From a bacterium (lineage in GTDB: Bacteria > Patescibacteria > JAEDAM01 > Absconditabacterales > Absconditicoccaceae): a stretch of 16,179 nucleotides of DNA. Made by a program: the position numbers and the translations under genes. The notes under the pieces are model-generated. The model searched no databases. It was not told the DNA's origin and saw nothing but the letters and a program-made list of their open reading frames with translations. The DNA lies in assembly GCA_017442645.1 (NCBI GenBank), contig JAFRZH010000025.1, positions 1 through 16,179 of the forward strand, read 5' to 3'. Shown piece after piece: positions 8,039-16,119 of this stretch (position 1 is its first letter; every line of letters starts with the position of its first letter).

Positions 8039-9883
8039 TTACCTATCAAAAAATTTGTCAATCTCTTTTTTCTCAATTCTCACAAAAAATGGTCTTCCAT
8101 GCTGACAAACAAACATTCAAGGAATCTTTTCAAATCCTTCTTGAACAAGCTGTTCCATCTGAGGAAGGGAAAGTTTATTCCCTGCTTTAATAGAAGTTTT
8201 ACAAGCTCTCGTGGCATAAGCTCCTTCGACAAGTTGATCAAACGTGATTTTCTCAAGATAGAGGACATGATTGAATAAAGTCTGAATATCGACTGGATGA
8301 ACGAGAAAAAGATGAGGAATTGCATAAATCACGATCACATTTTCTCCCAAAAAGGAAATATCAAAACCGAGTTCATTTAACTCTTCGATTTTCTCTTCCA
8401 AATTGGGAACTTGGGTAATCTCAAATTTTAATGGCTGTAAAAGAGGCTCTTGACTGAGATCTTGTTCTTTTTTCATCGTTTCAAACGCGATCCTCTCGGC
8501 AAGCGCATGTTGATCGATATAAAACAGCGCATCTCTGGATTGTAAAATGATATAACTATTCCAAAGCTGTCCAATCACTTGATATTCTCCGATTTCATCG
8601 GTAAAAAACGTTTTTTGAATCGTAGGTGTTAGTTGATCAAGTCAAAAGATACTATTGACGGTAGGTTTTGGGTTTTGTGTATTTGAAGGACTGTCAGGAA
8701 AAATATCTTCAAAACTAAGAGAACTTGGATTTACTTTTTGTGAAAAATCCTGCGTGAAAGAAGGTTGAAAACTCTTTTTTGCAAGGCTTCCCTTCTCTTC
8801 ACTATCGTTAGAAGGATTCATTCATCATTCAAAAGGAGAAAAAGAAGAAAAATCTGACTTCTCCTCTTTTTTTTCAAAAGCATATTCTTGGATTTTATTT
8901 TCTCCGAGGATTGCTCTGATTTTTTGGAAAATGAGGCTATACACTTTGTTGTGATCGACAAATTTGACCTGTAATTTCGCAGGATGAACATTCACATCGA
9001 CCATTTTCGGATCAATATCCACCATCAAAACGACGAACGGATATTCTCCAGGTGCAATTTGCCTATGATAAGCGTCCATAATTGCTTTTTTGATGATTTT
9101 ATCTTGAACAATCCTTCCATTGACATAAATTTTGATATTTTCCATAGATCCGAAACGAAGACTGGCATCACTCACAACTCCACGAATCTTGAGATAATCC
9201 TCCTCAGCAACGAATTCTTTCAGATTTTTATTCCAATCTTTTTTATACAAATCCGTAATTCTCTCCTTTAAATCACGAACCGGCTTGAGATCGAAAACGA
9301 TTTTATCATTCTTTTTCAAAATCCACTCCTTATCGTAATGCCAAAGTGCAAAATCTAAAAAATAATTATAACAGTAAAAAAATTCTGTTTGAGAAGATTT
9401 GAGAAACTTTAACCTCGCGGGAACATTGTAAAAGAGATTTTCCACTTGCACTAAAGTCCCTTTCTCGAAACCCACCGGCTGATTGGTAATCACCACTTCC
9501 GCTCCTTTTTTTACAAGTTTTGTCCCAATCTGAGCAAACGTAGTTTTGGTTAAAATCGTCGTTTTACTGACTTCAGAGATACTTGCTAAAGCCTCTCCAC
9601 GAAATCCATAACTTGCAATATTATACAGATCTTCATCGTTACGAATTTTAGAAGTCGCATACCTCTCAAGCACTAAATCCATATCAGAAAGCTCGATTCC
9701 GGTTCCATTATCTTGTACCGAAAGAAATGTTTTCCCTCCGTCAACGAGAGAAATCTCAATTTTTGTCGCTTCAGCATCGAGACTATTTTCCACAAGTTCT
9801 TTTAAAATCGAAGCAGGTCTTTCAACGATTTCTCAGGCTTTTAATCTATTGATAAGATAATCTGCAAGTTTTTGGATTGGCAT
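8039..9883 (-). CDS. mutL: DNA mismatch repair protein MutL, endonuclease type
   Basis: MutL couples mismatch recognition to strand removal. This 614-residue protein has the N-terminal GHKL ATPase: LKAGEIVERPAS and LVENSLDAEAT (motif I, catalytic Glu and Mg-binding Asn), DNGTGI, and ATSKI with YGFRGEALASI. A low-complexity linker follows (~residues 330-430). The C-terminal domain carries DQHALAERIAFE, which fits the DQHA(x)2E(x)4E metal-binding endonuclease motif, then ACKTSIKAG and CQHGRP. Endonuclease MutLs occur in bacteria without MutH; no mutS or mutH is visible here. Five glycines are UGA, including AGEIVERP and two adjacent ones in the linker. The linker also holds a terminator-like hairpin sequence. 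Its 3' end is duplicated downstream at 7227-7304. Confidence 0.96.
8844..8870 (-). repeat. Terminator-like hairpin repeat inside mutL
   Basis: These 27 bases match the terminator core at 3945-3971 with one mismatch, in the same orientation. Here they encode part of the MutL linker (KKEEKSDFSSF). The - strand copy keeps the purine/pyrimidine hairpin with T-rich 3' arm. Confidence 0.6.
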
Positions 9884-9910
9884 GGATAAAGAAAAGAATA
9901 AATCTCTGAA

Positions 9911-9938
9911 AATATAGCAAAAGAGGGGAGAAAAACAA
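9911..9938 (-). promoter_or_regulatory. Putative mutL promoter
   Basis: On the - strand, TTGTTT (9938-9933) is separated by 16 bases from TATATT (9916-9911), giving a leader of about 20 bases before the mutL ATG at 9883. The layout equals the der and TetR-gene promoters. Confidence 0.45.
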
Positions 9939-9955
9939 GAAGATTTGGTGAAAAA

Positions 9956-10019
9956 AAAGAGTCTAAAGTCTGACTCTTTAATTTTGAATCAGATTCCTTA
10001 TAGGAGAGTCAGATTTTTT
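9956..10019. promoter_or_regulatory. Mutually exclusive hairpins, terminator/antiterminator-like
   Basis: Three segments compete for pairing. AGAGTC (9958-9963) pairs with GACTCT (9972-9977) as AAAGAGTC/GACTCTTT with an 8-base loop. The same GACTCT, within AGTCTGACTCT (9967-9977), can instead pair with AGAGTCAGATT (10005-10015), which is followed by a T run. On the - strand the first hairpin ends in eight T; on the + strand the second ends in T. It therefore resembles a two-way terminator or attenuator. It lies between the mutL promoter and the divergent promoter. Confidence 0.55.
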
Positions 10020-10082
10020 ACTTTTTAAAAACATTCCTTTTTATTAAATACTGAAATATTGCTTTGTTTCTGATAAAAAAAC

Positions 10083-10122
10083 TATTGACATATATATATA
10101 TAAATCATTATAATTGTCAATA
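10083..10122 (+). promoter_or_regulatory. Consensus sigma70-type promoter enclosed by an inverted repeat
   Basis: On the + strand, TTGACA (10085-10090) is followed by an 18-base AT-repeat spacer and TATAAT (10109-10114), both perfect consensus hexamers. The unit is bounded by TATTGACA (10083-10090) and its exact reverse complement TGTCAATA (10115-10122). The right arm therefore also supplies a TTGACA on the - strand, 16 bases from TATATA (10098-10093). The repeat could be an operator, a bidirectional promoter, or both. Confidence 0.7.
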
Positions 10123-10173
10123 TAAAACAAAACCTTTATAAAAAATATTTTATTTTTTGCGTACTTACATCTC

Positions 10174-12384
10174 ATGAATTTAAACTTTCTCCCAATTGCT
10201 AAAAATAAAGCAGAACAATTCATAAACCGAGCAAAGAAAAAACATCTAATAAAAAAAACACTTTATGGTATTTTGATTTCAAGTACTTGTATTTTTGGTT
10301 GACCTACAATTTGTTCTATCTTTGACTGATCTTTCAAAAAAAGACAGAATGATAAAGAACAATTTTGAGAATGAGACTTAAAAAATTCTCAAACTTTTAG
10401 AATTATTGATCAAAACGATACAACTACCTATAATATTCAAGAAATCTTAGCTCACAATAAAGCAATCATATGAAATATTAGTTCTAGTGATTTGTATTCC
10501 ATCACTGAACATGAAAGTTCCTTAAAAACTACAGAGACAATAGGAAAGTGCATTAGTCTATATGATGATTTTTTGCGAAACTTATGAATTGAGAGAGATC
10601 CTCACGCAATTTCATTCTTATGAAAAATACTTTCCACTCATAACATTTGAAGTTATGGACCATGGCAATCAAAAAGAGATCTTTTTCTGAAATTTCTTAC
10701 CCCAAACGATAATTCTGTTTATTCTCAACTTTTAGATAAAGTTGCTGATTTTCAATTTCCTAATGCAGAAAAAAAAGATGAACGAATTCCTTTGTATCAA
10801 TATTTTAAAATCGATCGTGATACTTTTATAACAAAATTAGACTCCCAAAAATTTGAAATGTATACAGGGGCCTGAACTTTAGCTTTTGCAATTGCTGCTG
10901 TATATTATTGAAAGGTTTATCTTGATGAATGAACAGCGATTAAAAATATCGAAAATAGTTATAAAAACAACTATTCTAACTCTATTTTTTCCCTTCAAAA
11001 AACCATTGATAACGAAGATTCTTATGTTCAAGCTATGAATAAGTATTCAAATTCAAATCCAAGTTTTCCCTACCTTATGTGATATGTTTTAAAAAACAAT
11101 CAAAAAATATCTTATAATGATCTCATCTCTTGGGTAACCACACCTCAATTTCAAAGAGCAAAAGCTGTATCAGATCGGCCTATTGAATATCCAACAAAAC
11201 AAGAAAATTGTAGACTCTATGTTTATTTACAGATTAAAGCATTAAACCAAAAGGTAAATGATAAAACTTTAGTTTCTCGTGATAATTTTTTTCAACACGA
11301 TACCATTCCCGTTCCATCTACAGGATCTATTTGACCAACTACCATACATTTACTTAATACTTTATTTTGACAAAATTATTCTTCTCCAGAAGAAGCAAAA
11401 AAATATCTTCAGGAAAACATAACTTGAGATTCTATCAATACTCTAAAAAAAGATTTTTTACAAAATATGAGAAAACTTCGACTCATCTGAAATGAAAATT
11501 TATTTGAAGGAAAATGATCCTCAGAGTATTCCAAAATTATTAACGATAATTCTGAACATTTTACTCATTTAAATCCCCAACAAAAACAATTTATTGAAAA
11601 TTGTATTGGAACTAATTTCCTTAATCTTCTTTTTATATATCAGAGTTTTCATAAATTTTTAAATGATTATACAACAAAATCTCAAGATACTATGATCATT
11701 AATCAGTGTAAAGATAAGTTTCAACGTTTATGGAAAAATTATATGATATGACAACAAAGACTTCCATTTTGGAAATCTTTTGTAAGGGATTTTGTTTTGA
11801 ATGAAGATAATTTTTATAAAACATTAGGCATCAATAAAGAAAATAAACCTTCTGAATATATGAATTTTTTAAGGCAATATATCTTACCAACACTTATTAT
11901 GAATACGTTATTTATGCTAGATGGAGGTCCTATCATTGCAGAAGTACAAGAAAATCCTTGAGGTTCTTCCTTTGCAAATGAAGCTAATACGCTTGTTAGA
12001 TTTGTAGACATATACGAGGCCTCTGATACTAAAAGTCCTAACACTCCAATAATATCCAATACTATTAATACTAAATCAGTAAAACTCAGTATTTCTAAAA
12101 ATGAAATAGATTGAAAAGAGTATTTTTGTTTAGAAAGATGAAATCCCTTGGATGTTTTAGAAGCATTAGCTCGTGTAGATTCTTCATTGCAACAAGTTTT
12201 ACTAAGAGAATTTGACTGCGATAAGCGTGAACTTAGAGCTGCCATGAATCAAAATAAAACTCTTGTAAGATCTTTCTTTCTCACAAAAGACTGAAATCCT
12301 CTTTTTCCTATCATTAATAACAAGCCCGACATTTCAAAACGAACAACATGAACAATTTTTACCATAAAAGATTCCAATCTCTAA
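10174..12384 (+). CDS. Large exported or membrane-anchored protein of unknown function
   Basis: This 736-residue protein starts with a basic stretch (AKKKHLIKK) followed by a hydrophobic segment LYGILISSTCIFGGPTICSIF (~residues 32-52), which looks like a signal anchor or long signal peptide. The rest has no further convincing membrane span apart from a short hydrophobic patch, TGAGTLAFAIAAVYYG (~residue 230-245). It is rich in Asn, Lys, Gln, Ser, Phe and Tyr. I recognise no domain. 23 of about 35 glycines are UGA, so under the standard code it breaks into fragments. The ATG lies about 53 bases after the predicted transcription start of a perfect-consensus promoter and lacks a Shine-Dalgarno. 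A terminator hairpin at 12513-12537 follows. The strong promoter and size suggest an abundant cell-envelope or host-interaction protein, which is inference. Confidence 0.75.
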
Positions 12385-12505
12385 TATATCTATACTCCTC
12401 AGATTTTTCCTTTCTTTATATCATGAGAAACATAATCCCCAATTTTTCAATTTACAGAAGCAAACCATAAAAAGAACATAAGAAAATTCTTTATATATCA
12501 TTTCT

Positions 12506-13447
12506 TTATAATAAAACTCTTCCTTGAGGAGTTTTTTCGATTTTCCCCAATTTCAATAATAACGGTTCTACATCTTCTTCCAAAGATTTTTCATTGACTC
12601 CCATTTGTGCAGCAATCGTTTTAACTCCAAGAGGTCTATCATAATGTGCCAGAATATCCAAATATTGCTGATGAAGAGGAGTAAGCCCTCCCTCTTTAAT
12701 CTGAGTATCATGCAGAAACTGTTCTCGTAGTTCTTCAGTCAGATTTTTACTATTTTTACTAATACAAAAATCTCTCAATTTTATCCCAAGATTATGAATC
12801 TCCCTTGGAACAGAATCGACATTTTTAGCAATTTTTTCAAGGAGAGTTTTATCAAATCCAAGTTCATATTGTTTCAAATACCTTTCGATAATAATTTTCT
12901 TCTCCTCAAAAGTATAATCCATAAAATGGAACTGATAAATAAACCTATTTTTCATAGGCTGAGAAAGTTTTTCTGGTTTCGTAGTTGCTCCAATAAGGGT
13001 GAAAGGATTGATCGGAATTCTAATATTTCATCATTCTGGCATTACCATATCGATCACAAAATCTTCCATTGCAATATAAAGGACTTCTTCAACCGTAGGT
13101 TTTAATCTATGAATTTCATCGATAAAAAGAATATCATGAGATTCTAGGCTATTGAGAATACTAACGATTTCACTTGGTTTATTGATCGCATAAGCTGTTA
13201 CAATCTTCACTCAAACTTGCATTTGCTTCGCGATAATATTTGCCATCGTCGTTTTCCCAAATCCACTTTGTCCAGCAAAAAGAATATGTCAGAGACTCCC
13301 TTGTCTTTTCTTTGCACTTTCAATCGCTGTATGTAAGACCTTTTTGATCGGATCTTGTCCAATAAACTCTTCAAAAGTTTCAGGTCTAAAATTTCCTGTT
13401 CACGGACTTTTTTGTTCAATATTTATTTTTTTTATTTCCATTTCCAT
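12506..13447 (-). CDS. ruvB: Holliday junction branch migration ATPase RuvB
   Basis: RuvB is the hexameric AAA+ motor that moves Holliday junctions with RuvA. This 313-residue protein, slightly short of the usual 330-350, has [12 protein letters not shown] at the start, Walker [11 protein letters not shown] (~residue 55), Walker [10 protein letters not shown], the AMEDFVIDM segment, FTLIGATT as sensor I, and QPMKNRF with the Arg-finger region. A C-terminal winged helix ends in PQGRVLL, with [14 protein letters not shown] before it. Five glycines are UGA, two of them adjacent after MPE. The Walker A departs slightly from the common GPPGLGKTT. The ATG at 13447 has a second ATG two codons later; no Shine-Dalgarno is seen. 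ruvA and ruvC are not in the window. Confidence 0.95.
12513..12537 (+). terminator. Terminator overlapping the 3' end of ruvB
   Basis: AAAACTC (12513-12519) pairs with GAGTTTT (12529-12535) around nine bases, ending in six T on the + strand. It fits as the terminator of the 736-residue gene. It also encodes the last residues of RuvB on the - strand. Confidence 0.55.
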
Positions 13448-13537
13448 GATACAAAATTCATGATAATAAACACTCTTTTCTTAATCTTTTAATTAAAAAA
13501 ATCAAGATAAATCAGACTTTTATACTTTTGTCAAAAA

Positions 13538-14164
13538 TTATTCTTTCAAAAGTAAAGGGATCATTTTGATAATCAAATTTTTTCTTTCCATTAAAAAGTT
13601 TTGTAACGCTTTTTGATCCAATCCAATCATAATACATAAAAAAGATTTTGACAAAATTGGATATACAATTAAACTCATAATATTGGTAAAAAAATTTCTG
13701 AAATCATCAATTGTTTTGTGAGTTTCTTCCCGATATTGTTTGATTAAAATACTTTTAGAAAGATTTACTTTATTTTTCGTTTTTTCTATTTCTTCTCTAA
13801 TTTTTTGTTGAATTATTTGTGGATTATTCACTACTTCTTTTTGAATAAAAGCAAAAAAATGTTCATTTTCCAAAAGAAAATCAAAAAAGTCATTACAAAA
13901 CTGAATCATTTTTTCTGAAAATGAAGTTGTTTCATTATTAATCAGTAAAAAAAGATGATGAGAAAATTCTTTGAAAGTCTCCAAAATAATTGAATCAAAT
14001 AATTCTTTTTTACTTCAAAAATGATAATTTAATAAAGAAAAATTTACTCAGGCTTCTTTAGCAATATCTCTACTTGTTGTTTCATTGAACCCTTTTTCTA
14101 AAAAAAGTTTTTTTGCTGCGTTTTTTAATTTTTGCTCTTTTTCATTTAATTCTTTTTTTGTCAT
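13538..14164 (-). CDS. TetR/AcrR-family transcriptional regulator
   Basis: This 208-residue protein has a TetR-type DNA-binding domain at residues ~10-60: KNAAKKLFLEKGFNETTSRD, then IAKEAGVNFSLLNYHFGSKK and ELF. Both key glycines, in the AGV turn of the helix-turn-helix and in HFGSK, are UGA. The C-terminal ligand and dimer domain (residues 65-208) is all-helical and diverges, as usual for the family. TetR proteins are generally repressors released by a small ligand. It is divergent from lysS across 190 bases and sits 90 bases upstream of ruvB on the same strand. Its target is unknown; it might act on its own promoter. I found no convincing operator palindrome in the intergenic region. Confidence 0.9.
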
Positions 14165-14197
14165 ACTTATTAATTTAGATAAACTCTTTTTTTGGTA

Positions 14198-14225
14198 ATC
14201 ATAAAGAATTATAAAATAAAAACAA
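14198..14225 (-). promoter_or_regulatory. Putative promoter of the TetR-family gene
   Basis: On the - strand, TTGTTT (14225-14220) is separated by 16 bases from TATGAT (14203-14198), leaving a leader of about 27 bases. It is the same layout as for der and mutL. Confidence 0.35.
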
Positions 14226-14294
14226 CATTTTCATCTCTCTTTTTCATTTCTAGGTTCATGCGTTTTCTTTTTCAAAAAAAACTTTCAAAAACTC

Positions 14295-14322
14295 TTGCAT
14301 TTTCTCCTCTTAATCCTATATC
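14295..14322 (+). promoter_or_regulatory. Putative lysS promoter
   Basis: TTGCAT (14295-14300) is separated by 16 bases from TATATC (14317-14322), with a leader of about 26 bases. The same TTGCAT hexamer precedes the last gene of the window. Confidence 0.35.
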
Positions 14323-14354
14323 AAAAGTAAGATTTAATTTTTTAATCACAGAAA

Positions 14355-15929
14355 ATGTCAAATCAACAACTTTCTGAAAGGGAAATTCGTATCCAGAAAA
14401 TCAAAAGAATGAGAAAAATGGGAATTATTCCTTATGCTCAGAGATATGATAAAAAGGATTCTATCCAAAGTATCATTGAGAACTATGGAAATAGGGAAAT
14501 GAGAGAGATTGAAACGATTATCGAAAATCCTGAAATCCAAGTGAGTACTGCTGGAAGATTAATGCTTTATCGTAGTCATGGGAAACTCGCTTTTGCGAAG
14601 ATTATGGACGGAACAGATTCTATTCAATTAATGTTTCACAGAGATAATTGTGGAATTATTACAAAAGGAGAAAAAAAATCTGAACTTCCTGACGAATGAT
14701 CTGAAAACGGAGTAATGACCGCTTATAAATTTATGGAAAAAATGGTCGATATTGGGGATTTTATCGGAGTAAAAGGAGAAGTTTTCAAAACTCATAAAGG
14801 AGAACTTACGATTTTTGTGTCAGAATTCACTTTTTTGGCAAAATCTCTTCGTGGACTTCCTGAGAAATTCCATGGGATCACTGATCAAGAAGAACTTTAT
14901 AGAAAAAGATATCTTGATATGATTATGAATCCTGAAACTTATAAGAGATTTCTTTTCAAATCAAGATTTTATCAAGTTTTAAGAGAATTTTATACGAAAG
15001 AGGGATTCACAGAAATCCAAACTCCAATCTTGGATAATGCCGCAAGTGGAGCCGCTGCAAAACCTTTCATCACGCATCATAATGATTATAATATCGATGT
15101 TTTCTTGAGAATTGCTTTTGAAACTTCCCTCAAAAAAGCAACCGTTGGAAGATTTGAAAAAGTGTTTGAAATTGGACAAGATTTTAGAAATGAAGGATCA
15201 GATCCTTCTCATGTTCAGGAGTTTACTCAAGTGGAACATTATGCAGTCTATTGGAATTATGAAGATAATATGAGATTTTTGGAAAAACTCTTTGATTACC
15301 TTTTTGAGAAATTAGGAGTAAGTAAAGTTTTGAAAGTAAAAGATAAAGAAGGAGTAGAAAAAATGGTTGATTTCACGACTCCATGGGAAAGAATCGATTA
15401 TACAAAAGCGGTAAATGAAGCAAGTGGACTTGATATTACAAAATACGGAGCTGATGATTCTGATAAATTAAGGGCCGATATTAGAGCTAAAGGAATCGAA
15501 TTTGAAGGGATGGACGGAATGAGTACTCCAACCTTGATCGATTATCTTTACAAAAAAGTGCTTAGACCTTCAATTCTTGGGCCAGCTTTCGTGTATAATT
15601 ATCCAGTAATTATGCAACCTCTTGCAAGAGTTTCAGATGAAAATCCAAATATTGTAGAACAATTTCAACTCCTTGTAAATGGTTGGGAAGTAAGTAAAGC
15701 CTACGGAGAATTAGTAGATCCTCTTCTTCAACAAGCAAACTTCGATAAACAAGCAGAAATTGGAGATGAAGAAGCTACAAGTGCCGATGAAAGTTTTGTG
15801 GAAGCTATGGAATATGGAATGCCTCCTCAATCTTGACTTGGTATGGGACTTGAAAGAATTCTCACGATTCTCACAGAACAAGATAATCTCAGAGATGTGA
15901 TTATGTTTCCTTTGATGAAACCGCTTTAA
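14355..15929 (+). CDS. lysS: Lysyl-tRNA synthetase, class II
   Basis: This 524-residue class II synthetase has an N-terminal OB-fold anticodon domain (VSTAGRLMLYRSHGKLAF, ~residues 55-72). Motif 1 lies around the EIQTPIL segment, motif 2 is FRNEGSDPSHVQEFTQVEHY, and motif 3 is GLGMGLERI followed by LRDVIMFPLMKP. The MEYGMPP segment before motif 3 is typical of LysRS. Only two of over 30 glycines are UGA, one at 14697-14699 and one as the first Gly of motif 3 (15834-15836), so the standard code would delete the ATP-binding end. The lysine-pocket stretch reads GWEVSKAYGELVD, where bacterial LysRS usually has GxEIxNxxxELND, so the normally conserved Asn is Lys. No Shine-Dalgarno is seen. A strong terminator follows. 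Confidence 0.93.
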
Positions 15930-15993
15930 TCTGGAAAAGATGAAGAAGAAAATGAAGAAAAATAAAAGAAAAGTCTGATTCTTCGATAAGGGA

Positions 15994-16027
15994 AAAAAAA
16001 AGATGATAGATCATATCATCTTTTTTT
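15994..16027 (+). terminator. Intrinsic terminator after lysS
   Basis: AGATGATA pairs perfectly with TATCATCT around a five-base loop GATCA. The stem is extended by A/T pairs and ends in seven T. It can work in both directions. Confidence 0.85.
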
Positions 16028-16055
16028 AATATCAACAAAAAAAAACTTATGAAAT

Positions 16056-16084
16056 TTGCATACAATACAGGAAGTTCATATAAT
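16056..16084 (+). promoter_or_regulatory. Promoter of the last partial gene
   Basis: TTGCAT (16056-16061) is separated by 17 bases from a perfect TATAAT (16079-16084). The predicted leader of about 28 bases points to the ATG at 16120 and argues against the earlier ATG at 16049, which lies upstream of the promoter. Confidence 0.6.
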
Positions 16085-16119
16085 AAAATATCAAACTTTT
16101 TAAAAATATTAAACAAAAA

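Noticed and set aside
10090..10103. TATATATATATA as a microsatellite of its own interest
   Set aside because: It is a short AT run that simply forms the promoter spacer; reported only as part of that promoter.
11814..12245. A 143-codon - strand frame inside the 736-residue gene
   Set aside because: It is antisense to a continuous recoded frame, with a Ser/Leu-rich shadow composition and no motif.
14192..14377. A 61-codon + strand frame in the tetR-lysS intergenic region
   Set aside because: It overlaps the lysS promoter and start, has low-complexity composition and no recognisable features. The region is better explained as a divergent promoter.
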